64,000 bases of DNA from Microbacterium sp. SCN 70-27 (lineage in GTDB: Bacteria > Actinomycetota > Actinomycetes > Actinomycetales > Microbacteriaceae): NCBI GenBank assembly GCA_001724425.1, contig MEEK01000008.1:10534-74533 (forward strand), written 5' to 3'. The stretch's first letter is position 1; each line of letters starts with the position of its first letter. Both the position numbers and the translations under genes were made by a program. Positions 30,601-36,789 of the stretch are shown piece by piece. Below the pieces are notes generated by a model. That model was given only the letters and a program-made list of their open reading frames with translations, had not been told where the DNA came from and ran no database searches.

Positions 30601-30727
30601 CGACCTCCGTCGTGGGCTTGCCCTCATAGGTGACGGCGAAGAAGCCGACGGCGAGCGCCGCCGTCGTCACGACAGCCGTCGAGATGAGCGTTTTCGGGCG
30701 CGCGCTCAGCCACGCGAACGACCTCAT
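24617..30727 (-). CDS. Giant surface protein with tandem-95 (cadherin-like) and fibronectin type III repeats
   Basis: 2036 residues, first gene of the operon. One membrane helix at about 10-32 leaves a short cytoplasmic tip. An external beta-propeller-like region (about 40-360) and a Glu-rich spacer follow. By eye there are then about eleven tandem-95/Ig-like units of 90-105 residues, with LxNDxDPDGD-type motifs (for example PVLDNDTDADGDVLV and ALANDSDPDGDEF). About five FN3 units (RPDAPGKPVV..., TAPGAPTGVA...) come next, and the last 100 residues are Cys-rich (CNNGCYYF, QVDCYNG). I choose the ATG at 30727 because GGAGGAG stands 11 bases before it; 30754 lacks a ribosome site. Likely an adhesin or envelope scaffold displayed with help from the downstream MoxR/DUF58 genes. 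Confidence 0.9.
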   Translation of the reverse strand: MRSFAWLSARPKTLISTAVVTTAALAVGFFAVTYEGKPTTEVDLHDGGVWVTKQSSLLVGHFNHSSRVLDGGLRTTSSEYDILQSGSRILVADPVGSTISTIDPARVILSDSADLAPGSSAALGADTVAVIEPAGSLWIAPFTAVSGIGAEGSEPVADEGEKARIAVGVDGTVYAVSAETGLLRSYGPGGDGTTEEKSSRTLDGIAKDHDLSITVVGTTAYVLDADTRTLYGGDGSTTEVPADATLQQPSGASDAVTLATPTALVRVPVGGGAPVSTPAGGAEGKAAQPVFVAGCAYGAWSGSGRFVRDCPGTADDVVQDIAGIEPTSDLRFRVNRDVVVLNDVFGGAAWMASESMQRVDNWQDITPPEGEGEEEEETTEETVQTTLPERTDQNTPPIAQDDEYGIRPGRTTVLPVLDNDTDADGDVLVASVSKMPSFGTVEPIRNGGALQITTDADATGSATFEYTADDGRGGTATAKVTLTVHPMDVNGPPVQKRVTPITVESGGTASYNVLPDWIDPDGDDIFLLDVAPDGGDEADFTSDGQITYRAIGGAQGRKDVPVSVSDGVDRGVGIARYDIRPLGTTVPITNADHVVTRVGRSVTVAPLTNDTSSGSEQLRLTRVDDHPRATVVPDYSNKTFTFTADAADTYYVQYLASAGPNSVPGLVRIDVLPASNEDLPPVAVRDVALLPSGGDVLVNVLSNDTDPNGGILVVQSVSVDPGSGVAAAVLGHETVRISDLASIDKQVRVGYTVSNGSQSATGEIVVIPVPAPSRLRPPVANDDRVVVRVGDTVTIPVLANDYHPNGDTIHVAPNLIAPLVDPADGEAFVAEDTVRFRAGDEPKTVYATYEAVDSTGQRDAGYITIQILPRNDEANSAPRPRDLTARTLSGSKVKIPVPLDGLDEDGDSVELVGIADAPKKGRIVETGANFFTYQAFDDAVGVDAFTYRVRDRLGKEGTAPIQIGIAPAASTNQAPYAVRDSVVIRPGREVAIAALANDSDPDGDEFGFARENAVTVPTDVPGLKAKVSGRYLLVTAPDRELNTSVEYAITDARGLRASTSVQITVDENVPLATPIARDDRVRAEDVKDDGTAEIDVRENDDDPDGTKGALAVALGTGGEGATVTRKGTVKLTLTDTPQLITYTVTDADAQTASAFIRVPALSELPPSLISTKPVEVKSGETIQLPLKDYVRAAGGKSVVITEAAKVSAAHADGASLVLDQKTLVYTSGAGYFGNDALTFEVTDGDGPDDATGRKATLTIPITVLPPDNQPPTMVGAEMNVAPGEDASTLDLASLASDPDPADQGKLTFRLEGAAPAGVKASISGATLTASADANTQKGTRVLLTVTADDGQTEPAKATIAVTVTASTRQLASANDDVIDRSDQGSTERVSVLANDVNPFPGKPLTVQSAVLESGQATQVAVVGDNVEVTSAKEYVGMIVVRYRIMDATEDPDRAVEGRIRITVQGRPDAPGKPVVSSVQSRTVVLAWTPPIDNGSPITGYTVTSTAGGYSKQCASTTCTLDGLTNNVEYNFVVTATNAVGTSDPSPASETARPDVRPDTPAPPTLAFGDRSLKVAWTTPRTEGSPVETYTLEISPAPPSGIVQKTGVAGTNIVWEGLENGVAYQVRVRAHNRAPEPSDFSPWSATMVPAAPPTAPNSPTTTLLDPVGSQAQIQVNWNQPANNGDAISGYQLRVKQGSTVVKTVPVPAGQTSQAVVVDTSTTNYTFDVRAQNKAGWGEYSPTSAPRRGVTAPGAPTGVAASEGNNQVGVTWIAGAANGAASSEIQYQYSVEGGAWKSDWVSGGTGGAGTIGGAQVANNGTYSVRVRAVSTVDGSQFASAASNTSNRVAPYGPIGNPSASARGGDRVINYSWTSPSRNGRDITTQVYVDGSLISGAASGSYSKGYGYSATGRIEVRTSAAGQTTTDSASATTDPKPPPRVWVTRGAFAPNGCNNGCYYFVVNWQNMDAGPRQVDCYNGALGGGGAGDGFNGYRPTIDFSGNGSAQLQCYLGADGYDVWVDILGWGGGVDTEKTWWPRG

Positions 30728-30817
30728 GATTGCTCGGCTCTCCTCCGGGCTCATCGTGTTGCGTTGCGTCGGGACCCGTTGCTGAGGCGGGCGCACACAC
30801 GTAGTGCAGACCCCGAC

Positions 30818-30823
30818 AGCCTA
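30818..30823 (-). promoter_or_regulatory. -10 element of the nine-gene surface/phospho-signalling operon
   Basis: TAGGCT on the minus strand about 90 bases before the ATG at 30727, with a possible TTGCGG -35 near 30843-30848. This is the only promoter candidate that I find for the whole 16.8-kb unit, because later junctions are overlapping or short. Confidence 0.45.
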
Positions 30824-30878
30824 CGTCACCATTCTGTGTGCGCCGCAATCGTCTCGGCGACGCCGCCGAGCACCGTTT

Positions 30879-33239
30879 TCAGGCACTGACGTACCGGGCG
30901 AGGTGCTCGGCTGTGAGGGTGCGGCCGTGGGCGACGAGGTCGGCCGGAGTGCCCTCGAAGACGATCGTCCCGCCGTCGCGACCGGCGCCCGGACCGACGT
31001 CGATGATCCAGTCCGCGTGCGCCATCACCGCCTGGTGATGCTCGATCACGATGACCGAGTTGCCCGCCTCGACGAGTCTGTCCAGCAGCGCCAGGAGCGT
31101 GTCGACGTCGGCGAGGTGCAGACCCGTCGTCGGCTCGTCGAGCACGTAGACGGCGCCCTTCTTCGACATCGAGATCGCGAGCTTGAGGCGCTGTCGCTCC
31201 CCGCCGGAGAGCGTGTTCAGGGCCTGCCCGAGCGTGATGTAGCCGAGACCGACGTCGACCATGCGGGAGAGGGTCGCGTGCGCCGGCCCCTTCGCGACGA
31301 AGGCGAGCGCCTCCTCCGCCGACATCGCGAGCACCTCGGCGATGTTCTTGCCGTCGAGCCGGTACTCCAGCACGGCGTCGCTGAACCCGGACCCCTCGCA
31401 CAGGTCGCAACGGGTCTCGACACTCTGGGTGAAACCCAGGTTCGTGATGATGACCCCGAGCCCGCGGCACGCGGGGCACGCGCCTTCGGAGTTCGCGCTG
31501 AACAGCGCCGGCTTCACCCCGTTGGCCTTCGCGAACGCTTTGCGGATGTCGTCGAGGATGCCCGTATAGGTCGCGGGGCTCGACCGACGGGACCCCTTGA
31601 TGGGCGCCTGGTCGACGACAACGACGTCCTCGTCAGCGGGCAGCGAGCCGTGGATGAGGGAGGACTTGCCCGATCCGGCGACGCCCGTGATGACCGTGAG
31701 GATGCCGAGCGGCACGTCGACATCCACGTTCTGGAGGTTGTGGAGTGCGGCTCCGCGGATCTCGAGCGCGCCCACGGCGGGGCGCACGGACGGCTTCAGC
31801 GCGGCGCGGTGGTCGAGGTGGCGGCCCGTGATCGTGTCGGAGGCGCGCAGGCCGGCGACGTCGCCCTCGTACATGATCCGCCCGCCGGCACGGCCGGCAC
31901 CCGGGCCGAGATCGATGATGTGGTCGGCGATCGCGATGACTTCGGGCTTGTGCTCGACGACGAGCACCGTGTTGCCCTTGTCGCGCAACAGGAGGAGGAG
32001 CTCGTTCATCCGCTGGATGTCGTGCGGGTGCAGGCCCGTCGTCGGTTCGTCGAAGACGTACGTCATGTCGGTGAGGCTCGAGCCGAGGTGTCGGATCATC
32101 TTGGTGCGCTGCGCCTCGCCGCCCGAGAGCGTTCCGCTTGCGCGGTCGAGGGACAGGTAGCCGAGCCCGATGTCGACGAACGAGTCGAGGGTGCGTCGGA
32201 GGCCCGCCACGAGCGGCGCGACGGAGGAATCGTCGAGGCCCGCGACCCAGGCGGCGAGGTCCGTGATCTGCATCGCCGCGGCATCCGCGATGCTGATGCC
32301 GGCGATCTTCGATGAGCGGGCGCCGTCGTTCAGGCGCGTCCCATCGCACGCGGGGCACGGCCGGAACGTCACCGCACGGTCGACGAAGGCGCGGATGTGC
32401 GGCTGGAGACTCTCGCGGTCCTTCTGCAGCATCGACTTCGTGAGCTTGGGGATGAGCCCTTCGTAGGTCATGTTGATGCCGGCGATCTTGACCTTGGTGG
32501 GCTCGCGGTGGAGGAAGTCGTGCAGCTCCGACTCGGAGTAGTCGGCGATCGGCTTGTCGGGGTCGAGGAACCCCGACTCGGTGAAGCCCTTCACCATCCA
32601 GCCGTCGACGGTGTAGCCGGGAACGCGGATCGCCCCGGCGGAGAGCGAGAGGGACCGGTCGACGATCTCGTCGAGATCGAGTTCGCTCGACACCCCGAGA
32701 CCCTCGCACGCCGGGCACATGCCGCCAGTGATCTCGAAGGAGCGCTCCTTCGTGCGCCCGCCGTCCGCACCGGCGGCGATCGTGACGGCGCCCGCGCCGG
32801 AGACCGACGGCACGTTGAACGAGAACGCCTGCGGCGACCCGACGTGCGGTGTGCCGATGCGGCTGAACAGCAGGCGCAGCATGGCATGCACATCCGTCGC
32901 CGTCCCCACCGTCGAGCGCGCGTTGGCGCCCATCCGCTCCTGGTCGACGACGATCGCCGGGCTGATGTTCTCGAGCGCCTCGACGTCGGGGCGACTGAGC
33001 TGCCCCATGAACTGCTGCACGAAAGTGGGGTACGTCTCGTTGATGAGCCGCTGCGACTCGTTCGCGATCGTCCCGAAGACGAGGCTCGACTTGCCCGAGC
33101 CGCTCACCCCCGTGAACACCGTGAGCCGTCGCTTCGGGATCTCCACGTCGACGGCCTGCAGGTTGTTCTCCTGCGCCCCGACGACACGGATCACGTCGTG
33201 CGCGTCGGCGATGCGGGCGGAGGGGGATTCCGGTGTCAT
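30879..33239 (-). CDS. UvrA-like ABC ATPase (short UvrA paralogue)
   Basis: 786 residues with two ABC cassettes. Walker A is TGVSGSGKSSLVFG near residue 37 and VAGSGKSSLIHG near 510. The signatures are LSGGEAQRTKM and LSGGERQRLKLA. CxxC zinc pairs are CPACEGLG, CPACDGTR, CPACRGLG and CDLCEGSG. True UvrA has about 950 residues with UvrB- and DNA-binding insertions; these are reduced here, so this is the class seen as UvrA2 or drug-resistance DrrC-like proteins rather than the main repair enzyme. It could help tolerate DNA-binding drugs. The ATG at 33239 (MTPESPSARIADAH) is chosen because homology to ABC N-termini starts about 15 residues later; there is no strong ribosome site. Confidence 0.88.
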   Translation of the reverse strand: MTPESPSARIADAHDVIRVVGAQENNLQAVDVEIPKRRLTVFTGVSGSGKSSLVFGTIANESQRLINETYPTFVQQFMGQLSRPDVEALENISPAIVVDQERMGANARSTVGTATDVHAMLRLLFSRIGTPHVGSPQAFSFNVPSVSGAGAVTIAAGADGGRTKERSFEITGGMCPACEGLGVSSELDLDEIVDRSLSLSAGAIRVPGYTVDGWMVKGFTESGFLDPDKPIADYSESELHDFLHREPTKVKIAGINMTYEGLIPKLTKSMLQKDRESLQPHIRAFVDRAVTFRPCPACDGTRLNDGARSSKIAGISIADAAAMQITDLAAWVAGLDDSSVAPLVAGLRRTLDSFVDIGLGYLSLDRASGTLSGGEAQRTKMIRHLGSSLTDMTYVFDEPTTGLHPHDIQRMNELLLLLRDKGNTVLVVEHKPEVIAIADHIIDLGPGAGRAGGRIMYEGDVAGLRASDTITGRHLDHRAALKPSVRPAVGALEIRGAALHNLQNVDVDVPLGILTVITGVAGSGKSSLIHGSLPADEDVVVVDQAPIKGSRRSSPATYTGILDDIRKAFAKANGVKPALFSANSEGACPACRGLGVIITNLGFTQSVETRCDLCEGSGFSDAVLEYRLDGKNIAEVLAMSAEEALAFVAKGPAHATLSRMVDVGLGYITLGQALNTLSGGERQRLKLAISMSKKGAVYVLDEPTTGLHLADVDTLLALLDRLVEAGNSVIVIEHHQAVMAHADWIIDVGPGAGRDGGTIVFEGTPADLVAHGRTLTAEHLARYVSA

Positions 33240-33322
33240 GCGGACATTCTGCCGGTCGACCTGCGGCGACGCGACGACCCGGCTGGTGAGACCGGCACCA
33301 CGTCCGGTGGCACCTGACGCGG

Positions 33323-33958
33323 TCAGCGGAAGCGGGCGGCGAGGCCGGCGAGGAGGATGTCCAGTTGACGGGCGAAGCGGGCATCCGCGGCGCCGCGCGC
33401 GTGTCCCGCCTCGGCGACGAGCGGCGCGTCGGGGCCGACGGCGGCATCGCGGGCCGCGACCGAGTAGCGCTCGGGATCGGATGCCTCCGACTGCGCGCGC
33501 TCCTGCTCTTCGATCGTGAACCCAACGACGTAGGAGGTGACGAGTTCCGCGGCATCCATCGCGTCGCGGAGAGTGAGGCCCGCGCCGGTCCACCGACCCA
33601 GCCACGGCTCCTGTGCGCGGAGCACGTCGGGGTCCGTGAGGCGGGTACCGCTGAAGGTGCGGGCACCGTCGCGATGGGCGAGGTACTCGGTGCGCAGAAT
33701 GCCGGCGTAGGTGCGGAGCGCCTCCGTCCAGGCGGTGTCGGCGGGCACCTCGGCGAGCACCGCCTGCACGCGCCGCTGGATCTCCGTGCCCATCTCGTCG
33801 AGGAGATGCTGCTTGTTCGGCACATGCCAGTAGAGCGCGGGGGCACGCACATCGAGGCGCGCCGCGACGGTGCGGAGCGTCACGGCGTCGATGCCGCCCT
33901 CGTCGAGGACGGCGAGCGCCGCGTCCACGATGCGCTCCCGCGTGAGTCCCTTCGCCAT
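33323..33958 (-). CDS. TetR-family transcriptional repressor
   Basis: 211 residues. The N-terminal helix-turn-helix (RERIVDAALAVLDEGG ... TLRTVAARLDVRAPALYWHVPNK) matches the TetR class itself, and a TetR_C-like ligand domain follows. It is divergent from the quinone oxidoreductase-like gene; two identical-type palindromes sit between them and are its likely operators. The start MAKGLTRERI at 33958 is the conserved family N-terminus, while an upstream in-frame start (34000) would run through the operator. It is expected to repress itself and the oxidoreductase until a small ligand binds. Confidence 0.92.
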   Translation of the reverse strand: MAKGLTRERIVDAALAVLDEGGIDAVTLRTVAARLDVRAPALYWHVPNKQHLLDEMGTEIQRRVQAVLAEVPADTAWTEALRTYAGILRTEYLAHRDGARTFSGTRLTDPDVLRAQEPWLGRWTGAGLTLRDAMDAAELVTSYVVGFTIEEQERAQSEASDPERYSVAARDAAVGPDAPLVAEAGHARGAADARFARQLDILLAGLAARFR

Positions 33959-33968
33959 GCTTGACAGC

Positions 33969-34013
33969 TTAACAATGTTAAAGGATGATCGACGCATCAT
34001 TTAACTTAGTTAA
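33969..34013. promoter_or_regulatory. Twin TetR operators between divergent genes
   Basis: Two perfect 13-bp palindromes of the form TTAACnnnGTTAA: TTAACAATGTTAA at 33969-33981 and TTAACTTAGTTAA at 34001-34013. The centres are 32 bp apart, about three helical turns, so two dimers could bind the same face. A TTGACA hexamer at 33961-33966 precedes the first site on the plus strand, so a plus-strand promoter would be blocked by binding. Confidence 0.85.
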
Positions 34014-34022
34014 GGAGCCATC

Positions 34023-34973
34023 ATGCGCGCCGCCCTCGTCACCTCGTTCGATGCCCCGCCTCAGGTCGCCGACATTCCCGTCCCCGTCCCGACCGAGGGC
34101 GGCTCGCTCGGCACCGTGCTGGCATCCGCGCTGCACCCGCGCGTGCGCTCGCAGGCCGACGGCTCGCACTACACGACGACAGGCGATCTGCCTCTCGTCC
34201 CGGGCGTCGACGGCGTCGCGCGGGACGAGAACGGCGACCTGCGCTACTTCGTGCAGGAGACGGGCGCCATGGCGGAGCAGGTCGCCCTCGACCCGCGCCG
34301 CAGCGTCGTCCTGCCTGCCGGTGTCGACCCCGTCGTGATCGCGGCCGCGATGAACCCGGCGATGTCCTCGTGGATCGCCCTGCGCCGCCGCATCGAGGTC
34401 GCACCGGGATCGCGCGTGCTGATCATGGGAGCGACCGGGAACGCCGGCCGGATGGCGGTGCAGATCGCCCGGCGGCTCGGCGCCGCGCACATCGCGGCGG
34501 CGGGCCGCGACCCCGAGCGTCTGGCCGCGCTTCCCGGGCTCGGCGCCGATGACGTGATCGAACTCGGCGGAGAGGCCGACACCGTCCGCGACGCCCTGGC
34601 GGAGGTCGGGCGGGACGTCGACGTCGTCCTCGACTATCTCTGGGGCGAGCCGACCGCCGCGGCGCTGCGGGCGATCGTGCCGGCCCGTGCCGACGACTCG
34701 CGCCCACTCACCTGGATCGAGATCGGCTCCGTGACGGGCCCGGAATCCCCGATCCCGTCGGCGGCGCTGCGCGCGACGAATCTCCGGATCGTCGGCAGTG
34801 GCCAGGGATCGGTCGCACCCCGCGACATCCTCGAGGAACTGCCCGGCCTCGCCGCGGAGATCAGCCGCGGCGGCTACGACATCGCGGCCCGCGCGGTGCC
34901 GCTCCGCGACGTCACCGCGGCCTGGTTCGACGCCGCGACGACGACCGAGCGACTCGTCATCGTGCCCGATTGA
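34023..34973 (+). CDS. Quinone oxidoreductase-like protein (zinc-free MDR family)
   Basis: 316 residues, predicted NADPH-dependent reduction of a quinone or enone in the cytoplasm. The medium-chain fold is evident from the N-terminal GroES-like part and the cofactor motif LIMGATGNAGRMAVQIARRLGA (about 139-160); the zinc-ligand pattern of alcohol dehydrogenases is absent. The ATG at 34023 follows AAGGAG by five bases. Its control by the divergent TetR repressor suggests a detoxification enzyme induced by its own substrate. Confidence 0.88.
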   Translation: MRAALVTSFDAPPQVADIPVPVPTEGGSLGTVLASALHPRVRSQADGSHYTTTGDLPLVPGVDGVARDENGDLRYFVQETGAMAEQVALDPRRSVVLPAGVDPVVIAAAMNPAMSSWIALRRRIEVAPGSRVLIMGATGNAGRMAVQIARRLGAAHIAAAGRDPERLAALPGLGADDVIELGGEADTVRDALAEVGRDVDVVLDYLWGEPTAAALRAIVPARADDSRPLTWIEIGSVTGPESPIPSAALRATNLRIVGSGQGSVAPRDILEELPGLAAEISRGGYDIAARAVPLRDVTAAWFDAATTTERLVIVPD

Positions 34974-35024
34974 GACGCGTCAAGCCGCCCGGCGACAGGC
35001 TGGCTGGCGTCAGGCTGGCCGGCG

Positions 35025-35603
35025 TCAGCCCGCCCGGTGGCAGCCGACGAGGTGGTCGTCGACCATGCCCGCGGACTGCATGAGGGCGTACATCGTGGTC
35101 GATCCGACGAAGCGGAAGCCGCGCTTCTTGAGCGCCTTCGACAGCGCGTCGGATGCCGCCGTCACGGCCGGCACGTCGGCGAAGGCGGCGGGTCGCTCGG
35201 CCGTCGGGCGCGCGTCGGGAGCGAACGACCACATGAACTCGTCGAACTCCCCCGGCGCCATCGCGCCGACGAGGCGGGCGTTGCCGATCGTGGCGAGCAC
35301 CTTCGCACGGTTGCGGACGATACCGGCATCCGCCATCAGCCGCTCGACATCGGCCTCACCGAAAGCCGCGACCTTCTCGGGGTCGAACCCCGCGAACGCC
35401 TCGCGGAACCGCGGGCGCTTGCGCAGGATCGTGATCCACGACAGCCCCGCCTGAAAGCCCTCGAGCGACATCTTCTCGAACAGGGGCCGATCGCCGCGAA
35501 GGGGTCGCCCCCACTCCTCGTCGTGATAGCGCCGATACTCCGGGTCATCCCCGACCCACCCGCACCGGGCCAGGCCGTCCTCCCCCACGCGTAGATCGCT
35601 CAC
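35025..35603 (-). CDS. tag: DNA-3-methyladenine glycosylase I
   Basis: Base-excision repair enzyme removing 3-methyladenine from alkylated DNA, 192 residues. It has the N-terminal RCGWVGDDPEYRRYHDEEWG with Cys and His zinc ligands, the substrate-pocket segment FEKMSLEGFQAGLSWITILRK (quoted here only in part in databases as FExLxLExxQAGLSW) and the C-terminal HLVGCHR with the remaining His/Cys ligands. The GTG at 35603 overlaps the stop of the epimerase gene (GTGA). Convergent with the oxidoreductase; the 51-bp gap holds short GGCTGG(C/T)(C/T)GGCGTCA direct repeats. Confidence 0.95.
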   Translation of the reverse strand: MSDLRVGEDGLARCGWVGDDPEYRRYHDEEWGRPLRGDRPLFEKMSLEGFQAGLSWITILRKRPRFREAFAGFDPEKVAAFGEADVERLMADAGIVRNRAKVLATIGNARLVGAMAPGEFDEFMWSFAPDARPTAERPAAFADVPAVTAASDALSKALKKRGFRFVGSTTMYALMQSAGMVDDHLVGCHRAG

Positions 35604-36643
35604 CCCGCCAGCGTAGAGCGGGGTGCCGACACGATGTCGCGCAGCGCCTCCTCGAGGTCGGTGTGGGCGAACTCGAACCCCGCATCGAGGAGCCGCCGCG
35701 GCACGACCCACCGGCTCTTCAGGACGAGTTCGGGCTCGGTGCGGAGGGCCCACATGGCGGGCTCCAGCATCCATCGGGCCGCCGGCAGCCCGACCCGGGC
35801 ACCGACGACGCGGCGCAGCGTGCGCATGAGGGTGCGATTGTCGGATGCCTCGGGGCTCACGATGTTCACGGGGCCGGAGATGTCCTCGCGAGCAGCGAGG
35901 AAGAGCACGGCACGGACAACGTCGTCGAGGTGGACCCAGCTGAACCGCTGCCGGCCGCGGGTGCGATGACGCGGTGCAGCACCATCGCCGGTGGGATCCA
36001 CGCCGATGCCGCGGTAGCGGCGGTGCGGGAACCACCAGCCGTCGAACTGGGGGCCGCCGAGGCCGGTCCGCGCGAGCAGGGCGAGCATGCGGGTCGCCGG
36101 CCCGTCGCCGAGGACGATCGCGATGCGCAGTGCGACGCGACGCGTGCCGGGGAGCTCGCCGGCGAAGAGCTCCGCCTCCCAGGAGCGCGCGACGTCGACG
36201 GAGAACCCCGTGCCGATGCGCCTGTCGTCCTCGCCGTTCGAGCGGTCGGTGCTGTGCGCGTAGATCGTCGCCGTCGACGCGTTCAGCCATACCCGCGGGG
36301 GCGCGGAGGCCTGAGCGACCGCTTCGCGGAGCGCGTGCGTCGTCTCGACGCGGGAGCGGAGGATCTCGGCGCGGTTGCGGTCGGTGTAGCGGCAGTTGAC
36401 CGACTTCCCCGCGAGGTTCACGAGGACGTCGGCGCCGTCGACGAGGCGCGCGATGCCGGCGGCGTCCGTCCATTGCGCGTCCGCCTCTGTGGCATCCGTG
36501 TCGCGATCGGGACCGCGGCCGATCGTGCGCACGTCGTACCCGTCCGCGCGGAGCGCGTCGGTGAGCGCGCGACCGATGAACCCGGACGCGCCCGCGATCA
36601 CCGCGCGGGGCGCCTCCGCGTGGCTCCATTCCGACTCGCGCAT
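35600..36643 (-). CDS. TIGR01777-family NAD-dependent epimerase/dehydratase-like protein
   Basis: 347 residues of the extended short-chain dehydrogenase fold. The Rossmann motif is AGASGFIGRALTDAL near 17-31. NLAGKSVNCRYTDRNRAEILRS follows (shown broken: NLAGKSVN at about 75, RNRAEILRSR at about 90) and is diagnostic of the YfcH/TIGR01777 group, together with the C-terminal DUF1731 region (VPRRLLDAGFEFAHTDL). The biochemical role of this group is unknown; a cell-division role has been proposed for some actinobacterial members. Co-transcribed with the downstream glycosylase gene. Confidence 0.9.
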   Translation of the reverse strand: MRESEWSHAEAPRAVIAGASGFIGRALTDALRADGYDVRTIGRGPDRDTDATEADAQWTDAAGIARLVDGADVLVNLAGKSVNCRYTDRNRAEILRSRVETTHALREAVAQASAPPRVWLNASTATIYAHSTDRSNGEDDRRIGTGFSVDVARSWEAELFAGELPGTRRVALRIAIVLGDGPATRMLALLARTGLGGPQFDGWWFPHRRYRGIGVDPTGDGAAPRHRTRGRQRFSWVHLDDVVRAVLFLAAREDISGPVNIVSPEASDNRTLMRTLRRVVGARVGLPAARWMLEPAMWALRTEPELVLKSRWVVPRRLLDAGFEFAHTDLEEALRDIVSAPRSTLAG

Positions 36644-36658
36644 CTACTCATCCGCCTT

Positions 36659-36682
36659 CTGAACACGTTCAGTTCAAGGCTA
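36659..36682 (-). promoter_or_regulatory. Promoter and palindromic operator of the TIGR01777 gene
   Basis: On the minus strand TAGCCT (36682-36677) could be a -10 element. The predicted transcript start falls in the palindrome CTGAAC-AC-GTTCAG (36659-36672, plus-strand reading), a shape typical of TetR-family operators. No cognate regulator gene is adjacent. Confidence 0.45.
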
Positions 36683-36725
36683 CTGCGAAGCCGCGAGCGC
36701 CACCATCCGGGCATTCGACGAGGAC

Positions 36726-36782
36726 AAAAACCCGGCGCGCGACAACGCGTCACGGGCGCCGCATCGCGGGCCCGTGACGCGT
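36726..36782 (-). terminator. Terminator hairpin after the acyl-CoA oxidase-like gene
   Basis: ACGCGTCACGGGC (36745-36757) and GCCCGTGACGCGT (36770-36782) form a perfect 13-bp stem, extended in the loop by CCGC/GCGG. It lies eight bases beyond the minus-strand stop at 36790. A run of five T follows on the minus strand (36730-36726), but 14 bases after the stem, so it is not a textbook intrinsic terminator. Confidence 0.6.
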
Positions 36783-36789
36783 CAGGGCG

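Noticed and set aside
13946..30727. Operon as a phage-defence system (AAA+ ATPase, kinase, transglutaminase-like)
   Set aside because: All components fit the known MoxR-DUF58-transglutaminase-FN3-kinase envelope cluster; there is no nuclease, toxin or other effector and no neighbouring defence genes.
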